Assembly (NCBI RefSeq): GCF_009729075.1
Contig: NZ_VTGY01000011.1
Coordinates: 1 to 64,000, forward strand
DNA from: Mycolicibacterium sp. CBMA 226
Lineage (GTDB): Bacteria; Actinomycetota; Actinomycetes; Mycobacteriales; Mycobacteriaceae
Length of the DNA stretch: 64,000 nt
Direction of reading: 5' to 3'
Shown here piece after piece: positions 18,505 to 27,651 of this stretch (positions are counted from its first letter, which is position 1; the number at the start of each line of letters is the position of its first letter). Below the pieces are notes generated by a model. The model was not told where the DNA came from. It worked only from the letters and a program-made list of their open reading frames with translations, and made no database searches. The position numbers and the translations under genes were made by a program.

Positions 18505-19068
18505 GTGGCCCTGATCAACAAGCAGATCAAGCCGTTCTCCGCGACTGCATTCAAGAACGGCACCTTCATCCCCGTGTCCGAAGCCGACATCGCGGGCAAG
18601 TGGGCCATCTTCTTCTTCTACCCGGCCGACTTCACCTTCGTCTGCCCGACCGAGCTCGGCGACCTCGCCGACCACTACGAGGAGCTGCAGCGCCTCGGCG
18701 TCGAGGTGTTCTCGGTGTCCACCGACACCCACTTCACCCACAAGGCGTGGCACGACTCGTCCGACACCATCGGCAAGATCCAGTACGCCATGATCGGTGA
18801 CCCGACCCTGCAGATCAGCACCAACTTCGAGGTGCTCCGTGAAGACCAGGGCCTGGCCGACCGCGGCACCTTCCTGGTCGACCCCGACGGCGTCGTCCAG
18901 TTCACCGAGGTCACCGCCGAGGGCATCGGCCGCAACGCCGCCGAGCTGGTCCGCAAGGTGAAGGCCGCGCAGTACGTGCGCAACCACCCGGGCGAGGTCT
19001 GCCCGGCCAAGTGGGAAGAGGGCGAAGAGACCCTGGCCCCGTCGCTGGAACTCGTCGGCAAGATCTAG
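18505..19068 (+). CDS. ahpC: Alkyl hydroperoxide reductase peroxiredoxin AhpC (enterobacterial-type)
   Basis: 187 residues, the length of the typical Prx1 AhpC that pairs with AhpF. The peroxidatic cysteine is C47 in FTFVCPTE and the resolving cysteine is C166 in GEVCPAKW. It reduces hydrogen peroxide, alkyl hydroperoxides and possibly peroxynitrite. The start is GTG after GAGAGG. The ahpF partner follows at 19199. Most mycobacteria have an AhpC recycled by AhpD next to oxyR; this copy is of the other type and lies between ino1 and the Rv0045c-like gene, where M. tuberculosis has nothing. Codon use is like a highly expressed gene. Confidence 0.95.
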   Translation: MALINKQIKPFSATAFKNGTFIPVSEADIAGKWAIFFFYPADFTFVCPTELGDLADHYEELQRLGVEVFSVSTDTHFTHKAWHDSSDTIGKIQYAMIGDPTLQISTNFEVLREDQGLADRGTFLVDPDGVVQFTEVTAEGIGRNAAELVRKVKAAQYVRNHPGEVCPAKWEEGEETLAPSLELVGKI

Positions 19069-19084
19069 TTCCGACACTCTGCTG

Positions 19085-19118
19085 GCGGTACGGGCCCGGC
19101 CTGCCCGGCCCGTACCGC
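19085..19118 (+). terminator. Hairpin between ahpC and ahpF
   Basis: A perfect 12-bp inverted repeat, GCGGTACGGGCC and GGCCCGTACCGC, lies 16 nt after the ahpC stop. It could be a partial terminator, giving more AhpC than AhpF, or an mRNA-stabilising structure. Confidence 0.7.
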
Positions 19119-19198
19119 TCACCAGAACTGCTTCACACCAACATCTTTCGGGCCGCAACAGGCCCCACCCCCTCCTATCCTCGATGGAGTTGATCCGC

Positions 19199-20770
19199 AT
19201 GCTCGACACCTCACTCGCCGGCCAATTGAAGTCCCTGCTGGAGCGGCTGACCGTGCCGATCGAGCTGGTGTCCTCCCTCGACGACGGCCCCAAGTCCACC
19301 GAACTCGCCGAACTGCTGACCGAGATCGCGGCGATGTCGGACAAGATCACCTATGCGCGCACCGACGACGACGCCCGTCGACCGTCGTTCGCCATCCGCC
19401 GCACCGGCACCGACATCGAGGTCCGGTTCGCCGGCATCCCGCTCGGCCACGAGTTCTCCTCGCTGGCCCTGGCGCTGCTGCAGGTCGGCGGCTACCCGTC
19501 GAAGGAAGCCCCCGAGCTGCTCGAGCAGGTGCGCAACCTGAACGCCGACCTGCACTTCGAGACCTACTTCTCGCTGTCGTGCCAGAACTGCCCCGACGTG
19601 GTGCAGGCGCTGAACCTGATGGCCATCCTGAACCCGCGCATCAGCCACGTCGCCATCGACGGCGCGCTGTTCAAAGACGAGGTCGAACAGCGCAAGGTGC
19701 TCGCAGTTCCGACGGTCTTCCTCAACGGTGAAGTGTTCGACTCGGGCCGGATGACCCTCGAGCAGATCATCGGCAAGGTCGATGTCGGCGCCGCGCAGCG
19801 CACCGCCGAAGCGATCGCCGAGAAAGACCCCTTCGACGTACTGGTGGTCGGCGGTGGACCTGCCGGGGCCGCAGCCGCAATCTACGCCGCCCGCAAGGGA
19901 ATTCGCACCGGTGTGGTCGCCGAGCGCTTCGGCGGCCAGCTGCTCGACACCATGTCGATCGAGAATTACATCTCGGTCCCGCACACCGAAGGACCCAAGT
20001 ACGCCGCGGCGCTGGAGGCCCACGTCGGCGAGTACGACGTCGATGTCATGAAGACCCAGCGCGGCGCGAAGTTGCTGCCCGCGCTCGACGAGGGCGGTCT
20101 CGTCGAGATCTCGCTGGAGAGCGGCGCCTCGCTGACCGCGCGCACCGTGATCCTCGCGACCGGCGCCCGCTGGCGCGCGATGGACGTGCCGGGTGAGGCC
20201 GAGTATCGCAACAAGGGCGTCACCTACTGCCCGCACTGCGACGGACCGCTGTTCAAGGGCAAGCGCGTCGCCGTCGTCGGCGGCGGCAACTCCGGCGTGG
20301 AGGCCGCCATCGACCTCGCCGGCGTCGTCTCGCACGTGACCCTGATCGAGTTCGATTCGGTGCTGCGCGCCGACGAAGTGCTGCAGCGCAAGCTCCGCAG
20401 CCTGCCGAACGTCGACATCCTGCTGAGCACGCTGACCACCGAGGTCGTCGGTAACGGCGATCAGGTCACCGGCCTGACCTACCAGGACCGCACCACCGGC
20501 GAGTTGCACAGCCTCGAGCTGCAAGGCGTCTTCGTCCAGATCGGTCTGCTGCCCAACACCGAATGGCTCGAGGGCAGCGTCGAACTGTCCAAGCGCGGCG
20601 AGATCGTCGTCGACGAGCGCGGCCAGACGTCGGTCCCCGGCGTGTTCGCCGCCGGCGACTGCACGACGGTGCCGTTCAAGCAGATCGTCATCGCCGCCGG
20701 AGCCGGCGCGACAGCGGCACTCTCGGCGTTCGATCACCTGATCCGCACCACTGCACCGGTCGGCAGCTGA
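19199..20770 (+). CDS. ahpF: Alkyl hydroperoxide reductase subunit F
   Basis: 523 residues from the ATG at 19199, which has GGAG about 10 nt upstream. The N-terminal tandem thioredoxin-like module carries the C128-Q-N-C131 redox pair. The FAD domain begins with [15 protein letters not shown] (about 213). The TrxR-like redox centre is C344-P-H-C347, followed by the NAD(P)-binding [12 protein letters not shown]. AhpF passes electrons from NADH through these disulfides to AhpC. All cysteine positions match the enteric enzyme to within one residue. It forms a unit with ahpC, 130 nt upstream. Confidence 0.95.
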   Translation: MLDTSLAGQLKSLLERLTVPIELVSSLDDGPKSTELAELLTEIAAMSDKITYARTDDDARRPSFAIRRTGTDIEVRFAGIPLGHEFSSLALALLQVGGYPSKEAPELLEQVRNLNADLHFETYFSLSCQNCPDVVQALNLMAILNPRISHVAIDGALFKDEVEQRKVLAVPTVFLNGEVFDSGRMTLEQIIGKVDVGAAQRTAEAIAEKDPFDVLVVGGGPAGAAAAIYAARKGIRTGVVAERFGGQLLDTMSIENYISVPHTEGPKYAAALEAHVGEYDVDVMKTQRGAKLLPALDEGGLVEISLESGASLTARTVILATGARWRAMDVPGEAEYRNKGVTYCPHCDGPLFKGKRVAVVGGGNSGVEAAIDLAGVVSHVTLIEFDSVLRADEVLQRKLRSLPNVDILLSTLTTEVVGNGDQVTGLTYQDRTTGELHSLELQGVFVQIGLLPNTEWLEGSVELSKRGEIVVDERGQTSVPGVFAAGDCTTVPFKQIVIAAGAGATAALSAFDHLIRTTAPVGS

Positions 20771-20791
20771 GCGCTCCGCGGCTCGGGCGTA

Positions 20792-21706
20792 GTGTCCGAA
20801 GACGTGGCCCCGGAGATTTCTGACGACGACCTGCTGACGCTCGACGAGTTCGCGCTACTGCCCGAGAACGCCGAGCAGATCGGCGCTGCCGGTCCACTGC
20901 CGACGGTGTCGCGGATCGACGACGGCCCGATCAGCATGCTGAAGTGGGGCGTCGCGGCGCCCGAGGTGGTGTTCCTGCACGGTGGTGGCCAGAACGCGCA
21001 CACCTGGGACACCGTGATCCTGGGTCTCGGGGTACCGGCGCTGGCCATCGACCTGCCTGGGCACGGCCGCTCGGCGTGGCGCGAAGACGGCGACTACGGC
21101 CCGAAGCTCAACGCGGAGACGCTGCGGCCGGTGCTGCGGACGCACGCACCCGATGCCCGGCTGGTGGTCGGCATGTCCCTGGGTGGGCTGACGGCGCTGC
21201 GCATCGCGGCGACCGAGCCTGCCCTGGTGCCCGAGCTGGTGCTGGTGGACGTGACGCCGTCCGCACCGGAGCGCCACGAGCAGATGACGCAGGCACAGCT
21301 GGGTGCGGTGGCGCTGGTGAAGGGCGATCGGAGCTTCCCCAGTTTTCAGGCGATGCTCGACGTCACCGTGGCGGCGTCGCCACACCGCAGCCGGAATTCG
21401 TTGCGCCGCGGCGTCTTTCACAACGCCAAGCAACTCGAGGACGGCACCTGGACCTGGCGGTACGACTCATTCCGGGGTGGCGACGGCTTTGCCGGGCTGT
21501 GGGACGACGTCCCGTCCATCACCATGCCGACGACGCTGGTGCGCGGCGCCAAGTCGTACTTCGTCAATGACGACGATGCCGCCGCTTTCGCCGCCGGTGC
21601 GCCGGGTTTCCGGCGGACCCACGTGGTGGCCGATTCCGGGCATTCGGTGCAGGGCGACCAGCCGGCTGCTCTCGTCGAGATCCTGCAGGGCGTCCTCGGC
21701 GGTTAG
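20792..21706 (+). CDS. Alpha/beta hydrolase (Rv0045c-like)
   Basis: 304 residues. The alpha/beta-hydrolase landmarks are EVVFLHGGGQNAHTWD (oxyanion loop), the nucleophile elbow GMSLGGL, and a late DSGHSVQGDQP supplying the catalytic His. Position between ino1/ahpF and the LLM oxidoreductase matches Rv0045c, an esterase with short-chain ester preference. A TAGTGT -10-like element (20790-20795) overlaps the assigned GTG. A GTG at 20804 is therefore an equally good start and would make the gene leaderless. Confidence 0.88.
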   Translation: MSEDVAPEISDDDLLTLDEFALLPENAEQIGAAGPLPTVSRIDDGPISMLKWGVAAPEVVFLHGGGQNAHTWDTVILGLGVPALAIDLPGHGRSAWREDGDYGPKLNAETLRPVLRTHAPDARLVVGMSLGGLTALRIAATEPALVPELVLVDVTPSAPERHEQMTQAQLGAVALVKGDRSFPSFQAMLDVTVAASPHRSRNSLRRGVFHNAKQLEDGTWTWRYDSFRGGDGFAGLWDDVPSITMPTTLVRGAKSYFVNDDDAAAFAAGAPGFRRTHVVADSGHSVQGDQPAALVEILQGVLGG

Positions 21707-21709
21707 CGT
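21704..21709 (+). promoter_or_regulatory. -10 element overlapping the upstream stop codon
   Basis: TAGCGT begins with the TAG stop of the hydrolase gene and ends 6 nt before the ATG at 21716. Confidence 0.6.
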
Positions 21710-21715
21710 GGGGTC

Positions 21716-22498
21716 ATGACCCTACCCATCCGCATCGGGGTGCAACTGCAGCCCCAGCACTCCCCCAACTACGGCCTGATGCGCGACGCGGTGCGTCGCA
21801 GCGAGGACCTCGGCGTCGACGTCGCGTTCAACTGGGACCACTTCTTCCCGCTGTACGGCGACCCCGACGGCGCGCACTACGAATGCTGGACCATGCTCGG
21901 CGCGTGGGCCGAGCAGACGTCGCGCATCGAGATCGGCGCGCTGGTCACCTGTAACTCGTACCGCAACCCAGAACTGCTGGCGGACATGGCCCGCACCGTC
22001 GACAACATCTCCGACGGGCGGCTGATCCTGGGCATCGGATCGGGCTGGAAAGAGAAGGACTACGACGAGTACGGCTACGAATTCGGCACGGCCGGAAGCA
22101 GACTCGACGACCTGGCGGCGGCCATGCCGCGGATCATCTCGCGGCTGGGCAAGCTGAATCCACAGCCGGTACGCGAGATCCCGATCCTGATCGGCGGACA
22201 GGGCGAGCGCAAGACGCTCAAACTCGTCGCGCAGTATGCCCAGATGTGGCACAGCTTCACCACGGCGTCGACATATCCGGAGAAGGCCGCCGTGCTGGAC
22301 CGGCATTGCGCCGACATCGGCCGCGACCCGAGCACCATCGTCCGCTCGGCGGGCGTGGACAACAGTGGCGACGGCCTGATCGCCAACGCCGAAGCCCTTA
22401 CCGCGCTGGGCGTTTCATTACTGACAGTCGGTGTCAACGGGCCCGATTACGACCTGGGCGATGCCGAAAAGCTGTGCCGCTGGCGCGACAGCCAGTAG
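21716..22498 (+). CDS. LLM-class (F420-dependent) oxidoreductase, Rv0044c-like
   Basis: 260 residues of the luciferase-like monooxygenase TIM-barrel family. The start is LPIRIGVQLQPQHSPNYGLM, and the sequence LILGIGSGWKEKDYDEYGYEF is the typical LLM/F420 motif, followed by IPILIGGQGERKTLKLVAQYA. These enzymes usually take deazaflavin F420 as hydride carrier in mycobacteria. The substrate is unknown. The gene appears leaderless, with its -10 overlapping the stop codon of the upstream hydrolase. Confidence 0.9.
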   Translation: MTLPIRIGVQLQPQHSPNYGLMRDAVRRSEDLGVDVAFNWDHFFPLYGDPDGAHYECWTMLGAWAEQTSRIEIGALVTCNSYRNPELLADMARTVDNISDGRLILGIGSGWKEKDYDEYGYEFGTAGSRLDDLAAAMPRIISRLGKLNPQPVREIPILIGGQGERKTLKLVAQYAQMWHSFTTASTYPEKAAVLDRHCADIGRDPSTIVRSAGVDNSGDGLIANAEALTALGVSLLTVGVNGPDYDLGDAEKLCRWRDSQ

Positions 22499-22563
22499 TT
22501 GCCGTGGCCCGGCCGGATCAATTCCCGGCGAGCTGAAGCCGCTGCATTCGGCCGGGTACCGGC

Positions 22564-22569
22564 TAGGTT
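22564..22569 (+). promoter_or_regulatory. -10 element of the ABC transporter gene
   Basis: TAGGTT ends 7 nt before the GTG at 22577, fitting a leaderless transcript for the transporter pair. Confidence 0.55.
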
Positions 22570-22576
22570 GACCTGC

Positions 22577-24343
22577 GTGACCTCTTACCTGCGTGCGACG
22601 GTAGCGATACTGGTGGCACTTCTGGTCGGCTCGCTGTGCGTGGGCGTGCCGGCCCGCGCCACGACCGACCAGTGCGCACCGCCCGGAGTGCAGAGCGCCA
22701 GCGCGCTGCCGACCAACCTGGCCACCGCCGCAAAGGGCGACGGCGCCGACAAGTACACGACGCCTGGCACCCAACCGCTTTCGACGGTACGTCCGGAGAC
22801 CCTGGGGCTGGGCACGCCCGGCGTGCTGACCGTCGGCACGCTGTCCGATGCCCCGCCGAGCATCTGTATCAACTCCAGCGGGCAGTTCACCGGATTCGAC
22901 AACGAGCTGCTGCGGGCCATCGCCGAGAAGATCGGCCTGCGTGTCAATTTCGTCGGCACCGATTTCGCCGGTCTGCTGGCTCAGGTCGCGTCCCGCCGCT
23001 TCGATGTCGGCTCGTCGTCGATCACCACCACCGACGCCCGGCGTCGGACCGTCGGATTCACCAATGGGTATGACTTCGGCTATTTTTCGCTCGTGGTGCC
23101 GACGGGTTCGCCCATCAACGGGTTCGGCGCACTGAAGGCGGGACAGCGCATCGGCGTCGTGCAGGGCACCGTCCAGGAGGCCTACGTCGTCGACACCCTG
23201 CACCTCGAACCGGTGAAGTTCCCGGACTACGCCACGGTGTACGCCAACATCAAGACCCGGCAGATCGACGCCTGGGTGGCGCCGTCGCAGCAGGCCTCGG
23301 GCACCGTCCAGCCGGGCGATCCGGCGCGGATCGTCGAAAACACCTTCAGCCTGGACAATTTCGTGGCCTACGCGGTCGCGAAGGAGAACAAGCCGCTGAT
23401 CGACGCGCTCAACGCCGGCCTCGACGCCGTGATCGCCGACGGCACCTGGGCGCGGCTCTATGCGGACTGGGTGCCGCGCGCGCTGCCGCCGGGCTGGAAG
23501 CCCGGTTCGAAGGCCGCGCCGTTGCCGCAGCTGCCCGACTTCAACGCCATCGCCGCGTCCCACGCATCGGCCGCACCGACGTCTGGTCCGGGCCCGAAAT
23601 CCACTCTGTCGCAACTGAAAGACGCGTTCCTGGACTGGCGGCTGTACCGGCAGGCGGTCCCCGACCTGTTCAAGACCGGCCTGCCCAACACCCTGATCCT
23701 GACCATCAGCGCCAGCATCATCGGTCTGATCATCGGTATGACGCTCGCGATCGCGGGCATCTCCCGGTCCCGCTGGCTGCGGTGGCCGGCCCGGGTGTAC
23801 ACCGACATCTTCCGCGGCCTGCCCGAAGTGGTGATCATCCTGGTGATCGGGCTCGGCATCGGTCCGGTGGTGGGCTCGCTGACCGGAAACAACCCGTACC
23901 CCTTGGGAATTGCCGCACTGGGATTGATGGCGGGCGCCTACATCGGCGAGATTCTGCGCTCGGGTATTCAGAGTGTGGACGCCGGCCAACTCGAGGCGTC
24001 GCGCGCACTGGGCTTCGGCTACCCGGCCTCGATGCGCCTGGTCGTGGTGCCGCAAGGTGTGCGGCGCGTGCTGCCGGCGCTGATGAACCAGTTCATCTCG
24101 CTGCTGAAGGCGTCCTCGCTGGTGTACTTCCTCGGGTTGATCGCCAGTCAGCGCGAGCTGTTCCAGGTCGGCCGCGATCTCAACGCGCAGACCGGAAACC
24201 TGTCCCCGCTGGTCGCGTCCGGGTTGTTCTACCTGGCGCTGACCGTCCCCCTGACCCATCTGGTCAACTACATCGACCGGCGGCTGAGCAAGGGCCGGCC
24301 CGCCGAGCCCGAGATCACCACCGTGACCCAGGAGATCGTATGA
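22577..24343 (+). CDS. Polar amino acid ABC transporter: substrate-binding protein fused to permease
   Basis: 588 residues from the GTG at 22577. A secretion signal (residues 2-24, ending VPARA) is followed by a family 3 solute-binding domain. That domain contains GVLTVGTLSDAPPSICIN, FTGFDNELLRAIAEKIGL and TDARRRTVGFTNGYD. From about residue 365 there is a HisM/GlnP-type permease with several TM helices and an EAA loop-like EASRALGFGYPASMRLVVVP. Fusing the binding domain to the permease tethers the receptor to the membrane. The ligand is probably an amino acid. The stop overlaps the ATPase start (ATGA). Not present at this place in M. tuberculosis. Confidence 0.93.
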   Translation: MTSYLRATVAILVALLVGSLCVGVPARATTDQCAPPGVQSASALPTNLATAAKGDGADKYTTPGTQPLSTVRPETLGLGTPGVLTVGTLSDAPPSICINSSGQFTGFDNELLRAIAEKIGLRVNFVGTDFAGLLAQVASRRFDVGSSSITTTDARRRTVGFTNGYDFGYFSLVVPTGSPINGFGALKAGQRIGVVQGTVQEAYVVDTLHLEPVKFPDYATVYANIKTRQIDAWVAPSQQASGTVQPGDPARIVENTFSLDNFVAYAVAKENKPLIDALNAGLDAVIADGTWARLYADWVPRALPPGWKPGSKAAPLPQLPDFNAIAASHASAAPTSGPGPKSTLSQLKDAFLDWRLYRQAVPDLFKTGLPNTLILTISASIIGLIIGMTLAIAGISRSRWLRWPARVYTDIFRGLPEVVIILVIGLGIGPVVGSLTGNNPYPLGIAALGLMAGAYIGEILRSGIQSVDAGQLEASRALGFGYPASMRLVVVPQGVRRVLPALMNQFISLLKASSLVYFLGLIASQRELFQVGRDLNAQTGNLSPLVASGLFYLALTVPLTHLVNYIDRRLSKGRPAEPEITTVTQEIV

Positions 24344-25077
24344 CCGCCCCGCAGCCGGTTTCCCTGGCCGCCAAGGATATTCACCTGTCGTTCGGTGCCA
24401 ACACAGTCCTGCGTGGCGTCGATCTGGAAGTCCCGGCCGGCACCACGACGGCGGTCATCGGCCCGTCGGGCTCGGGCAAGTCGACGCTGCTGCGCACCCT
24501 GAACCGGTTGTACGAACCGGACAGCGGCGACATCCTGCTCGACGGCCGTTCCGTCCTGAAGGACAACCCCGACCAATTGCGCCAACGGATCGGGATGGTG
24601 TTCCAGCATTTCAACCTCTTCCCGCACCGGACGGTGCTGGAGAACGTCACCTTGGGGCCCCGAAAGCTCAAGCGCCTGGACGCCGATGCGGCCCGGGACC
24701 TCGGGCTGAAACTGCTGGAGAGCGTCGGGCTGAAGCACAAGGCCGACGTGCGCCCTGCGACCCTGTCCGGCGGGCAACAGCAACGTGTCGCGATCGCCCG
24801 CGCGCTGGCCATGAACCCTCAGGTGATGTTCTTCGACGAAGCCACTTCGGCCCTGGATCCGGAATTGGTGAAGGGCATCCTGGCGCTCATCAGCCAACTG
24901 GGAGCGGACGGGATGACCATGGTGGTGGTCACGCACGAGATGGGTTTCGCCCGGTCAGCGGCCGATTCGGTGGTCTTCATGGACGGTGGCCGGGTGGTCG
25001 AGACCGGAACGCCGGAACACATCTTTGAATCCGCCGACACCCAACGTTTACGTCAATTTCTGGCGCAGGTTGTCTAA
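24340..25077 (+). CDS. Polar amino acid ABC transporter ATP-binding protein (GlnQ/HisP type)
   Basis: 245 residues with Walker A GPSGSGKST, Q-loop MVFQHFNLFPH, signature LSGGQQQR, Walker B VMFFDEATSALD and the switch His in VVVTHEMGF. The FQHFNLFPHRTVLENV wording is characteristic of polar amino acid importers. The ATG overlaps the stop of the receptor-permease gene by 4 nt, so the two proteins are translationally coupled and form one importer, presumably as a dimer of each. Confidence 0.95.
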   Translation: MTAPQPVSLAAKDIHLSFGANTVLRGVDLEVPAGTTTAVIGPSGSGKSTLLRTLNRLYEPDSGDILLDGRSVLKDNPDQLRQRIGMVFQHFNLFPHRTVLENVTLGPRKLKRLDADAARDLGLKLLESVGLKHKADVRPATLSGGQQQRVAIARALAMNPQVMFFDEATSALDPELVKGILALISQLGADGMTMVVVTHEMGFARSAADSVVFMDGGRVVETGTPEHIFESADTQRLRQFLAQVV

Positions 25078-25103
25078 CCGCGACCAGTTTCCGGCATACA
25101 CGT

Positions 25104-25109
25104 TAGACT
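25104..25109 (+). promoter_or_regulatory. -10 element upstream of the marR gene
   Basis: TAGACT ends 8 nt before the ATG at 25118, leaving at most a one- or two-base leader. Confidence 0.5.
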
Positions 25110-25117
25110 ATCGAACT

Positions 25118-25582
25118 ATGTCGTCGACGGAGCCGCAGGTCGCGGACCTTGCAGGAGACCTGCAACAGGTCCTCTCCAAGCTGTTCAACGTGATGCGCCG
25201 ACGCGTCGAAATCCCGAAGGACGCCGAGGCGGGCGCAGATCTGACCCTGGCGCAGCTGTCGATCCTGCTGACCCTGCTGGATCGCGGCCCCATCCGGATG
25301 ACCGAGTTGGCCGCCCATGAACGCGTCCGGACCCCCACCACGACGGTGGCGATCCGGCGACTCGAGAAGCTGGGACTGGTCAAGCGGTCTCGTGACCCAT
25401 CCGACCTGCGTGCCGTCCTGGTCAACGTGACGCCGCGCGGACTGGTACAGCACCGAGAGGCCCTCGAGGCCCGTCGCAAGGTGCTGGTCGCGATGATGGC
25501 CAAGCTGACGCCCGAGGACATCGACCACATCTCCAAGGCCCTTGGGCCGCTGGAGAAGCTGGCCACCAGCAACGACGAGTAG
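25118..25582 (+). CDS. MarR-family transcriptional regulator (Rv0042c-like)
   Basis: 154 residues. The winged helix is seen in LTLAQLSILLTLLDRGPIRM, then ELAAHERVRTPTTTVAIRRLE (recognition helix) and VKRSRDPSDLRAVLVNVTPRG (wing with the conserved DxR). Long terminal helices give the dimer interface. MarR proteins repress stress or efflux genes until a small ligand binds. It is convergent with ggH (1-nt gap) and 40 nt downstream of the ABC transporter, which it may regulate. Confidence 0.92.
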   Translation: MSSTEPQVADLAGDLQQVLSKLFNVMRRRVEIPKDAEAGADLTLAQLSILLTLLDRGPIRMTELAAHERVRTPTTTVAIRRLEKLGLVKRSRDPSDLRAVLVNVTPRGLVQHREALEARRKVLVAMMAKLTPEDIDHISKALGPLEKLATSNDE

Positions 25583-25583
25583 G

Positions 25584-26924
25584 TCACCCCAGCCAGTCGA
25601 GAACGGCGGCGGCGGTCCACGACTGCTGCATGCTGCCGAGCGGTTCCCCCGTGAAGGGTTCGTAGTATTCGGCGAACGTGCCGTCGCTCGCCTGCCGCAG
25701 ACCTTCCCGTCGCAGGATCGACGCGCGCTCGGACCACCCGCGGCGCGCGAAACACCACGAGAACAGCCACGTCATCACCGGCCAGACCGGGCCACGCCAG
25801 TATTCGCGCGGGCGGAAGTCGCGGGACACCGGTGACGTCGACGGGATCAGCGGGTACTTGAGGTCGGGGTGGGCGCAGAACCGCGGGCCCTCCAGCAGCC
25901 GCAGCAGCGTCCGCTCGCGGTCATGCGGCAGGCCGCCGCAGAGCAACGGCGCGAACTGCGCCACGGTCTCACTGGGGATCGACTTGCCGGTCCGCAGATC
26001 AAAGTCGCGCGCCGCGCCGGTGCGCTCGTCGGCGGTCGCGACCACCCCCTGGCGGAATCGCTCTGCCCACGAATATAGTTCGCGCACATCGGCATTCGGC
26101 CGTTTGTAGTCCTCGCCGATCTCGGCCAGGACCGTACACGCCACCGACAGGATGGCCGAGACGAACACGTCCTCGACCTGGAAGCTCATCACCTTCGGCA
26201 GCAGCACGTCGTCGTAGCGGACGGACTTCATCTCCTCGAGCAGCCACAGGTAGCGGTCGTACTCGACGTCGGACGGCCGCTGGCTGGTGTCGGTGATGAT
26301 CGCGTTGTCCTCGCGCTGGTACTCAGGCACGGCGCCGGGAATCACGTTGGCGTAGGCGCTGTCCCACCGCGGCGAATTGTCCATGCCGGACTCCCAGCCG
26401 TGATACAGCGTCACCCGGCCGCGCTCCTGCGGGTCACGCGCCTCGGCCAGCCAGCGATGCCAGCGCACCAGATCGTCCCAACGACGGTCCAGGAACGCCT
26501 CGGCAACCACGCGGGTGGACCGCCCGCGGGTGCGGGCGTGGTCCAGAATCCGTTGCACCGCAATGGCATGCACGGGCGGCTGCGTGATGCCCGAGGTGTC
26601 CCGGTTGCGGGGCGCGTTGACGGCGAGGGCGGAGGTCTCCCACCGGGCCGGCCCGGGAAAGTAGCCGTCCACCCCGTTGGCGAACACGATGTGCGGGATC
26701 ATGCCGTTGGCCCACTGCGCCGACAGGAGCGTGTCCAGCTCGACGACGGCCCGCTCCACAGTCAGCGACGCCAGGCCGATCGACACGAAGGCGGCGTCCC
26801 AGCTCCACATGTGCGGATACAGCAGCGGTGCCGCCGTCGTCATGACGCCCAGGTCATTACCGCGCAGCAGGTAGGCGGCGCGAGCCGAGAGCTGGGTGGG
26901 CGCGAAGCTGTGGTCGGGTGGCAT
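25584..26924 (-). CDS. ggH: Glucosylglycerate hydrolase
   Basis: 446 residues of the GH63 clan. The length and residue numbering agree with the M. hassiacum glucosylglycerate hydrolase as I recall it. The proposed catalytic acids fall at D182 (ESGMDNSP) and E419 (DGTFAEYYEP). The (alpha/alpha)6-barrel motifs MWSWDAAFVSIGL and YWRGPVWPVMTW are present. It hydrolyses glucosylglycerate, a compatible solute built up under nitrogen limitation, to glucose and glycerate, releasing carbon on recovery. The start is the ATG at 26924, divergent from the SDR gene. Confidence 0.92.
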   Translation of the reverse strand: MPPDHSFAPTQLSARAAYLLRGNDLGVMTTAAPLLYPHMWSWDAAFVSIGLASLTVERAVVELDTLLSAQWANGMIPHIVFANGVDGYFPGPARWETSALAVNAPRNRDTSGITQPPVHAIAVQRILDHARTRGRSTRVVAEAFLDRRWDDLVRWHRWLAEARDPQERGRVTLYHGWESGMDNSPRWDSAYANVIPGAVPEYQREDNAIITDTSQRPSDVEYDRYLWLLEEMKSVRYDDVLLPKVMSFQVEDVFVSAILSVACTVLAEIGEDYKRPNADVRELYSWAERFRQGVVATADERTGAARDFDLRTGKSIPSETVAQFAPLLCGGLPHDRERTLLRLLEGPRFCAHPDLKYPLIPSTSPVSRDFRPREYWRGPVWPVMTWLFSWCFARRGWSERASILRREGLRQASDGTFAEYYEPFTGEPLGSMQQSWTAAAVLDWLG

Positions 26925-26966
26925 CGCTGTCTATTGTGCGTGTCCGCCGCGGTATTCGCTGATCGG

Positions 26967-26972
26967 TAGGCT
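26967..26972 (+). promoter_or_regulatory. -10 element of the SDR gene
   Basis: TAGGCT ends 6 nt before the ATG at 26979; the gene appears leaderless. Confidence 0.6.
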
Positions 26973-26978
26973 CACGGC

Positions 26979-27644
26979 ATGCCGACCGCAATGATCACCG
27001 GCGCATCCCGGGGACTCGGAATGGCCATCGCCGAAGCCCTCGCGCCGACCCACACGCTGTTCCTGGCAGGCCGGCCGTCCGCCGAACTCGATGCCGTGGC
27101 CGAGCGACTGGGCGCGACCACCTGGCCCATGGACCTCACCGACTACGAGGGCGTCGAGGCGGCGGTGGAACCGATCGTCGAGCTCGACGTGCTGGTGCAC
27201 AACGCCGGGGTGGCATACCCAGGTCGGGTCGGCGAGTCCTCCATCGAGGAGTGGCGCGCCACCATGGAAGTGAATGTGCTTGGCGCCGTGGGACTTACGC
27301 TGCCGCTGCTGCCGGCACTACGGGCTGCCCGGGGTCAGGTGATCTTCGTGAACTCCGGCGCCGGCCGCAGCCCGTCCCCTGGCCTGGCGTCATACGCGGC
27401 CAGCAAGTTCGCCCTGCGGGGTTTCGCCGACGCGCTGCGCGCCGACGAACCGGCACTGCGGGTGACGACGGTCTACCCGGGGCGGATCGACACCGACATG
27501 CAGTGGAACCTGGTGGCCTACGAGGGCGGCGAATACAAGCCCGAGCGCTTCCTCAAGCCGTCCACCGTCGCGCAGGTGATCGCCCAGGTGGTGGCCACCC
27601 CGGAGGACGCCCACCAGCACGAGGTGATCATCCGTCCCCGCTGA
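26979..27644 (+). CDS. Short-chain dehydrogenase/reductase
   Basis: 221 residues of the classical SDR family. The cofactor loop TGASRGLG is at residues 7-14, LVHNAGVAYPG is the NNAG equivalent, a catalytic Ser occurs in VNSGAG and the YxxxK pair in YAASKFALRG. It is an NAD(P)-dependent oxidoreductase of unknown substrate, cytosolic. It is divergent from ggH, and its 3' end faces leuS across a long hairpin. The start is set by MPTAMITGAS and a -10 six bases before it. Confidence 0.92.
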   Translation: MPTAMITGASRGLGMAIAEALAPTHTLFLAGRPSAELDAVAERLGATTWPMDLTDYEGVEAAVEPIVELDVLVHNAGVAYPGRVGESSIEEWRATMEVNVLGAVGLTLPLLPALRAARGQVIFVNSGAGRSPSPGLASYAASKFALRGFADALRADEPALRVTTVYPGRIDTDMQWNLVAYEGGEYKPERFLKPSTVAQVIAQVVATPEDAHQHEVIIRPR

Positions 27645-27651
27645 TTCCCGA

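Noticed and set aside
22418..24259. 613-codon reverse open frame opposite the ABC transporter
   Set aside because: Antisense shadow rich in Gln, His and Arg, with no domain.
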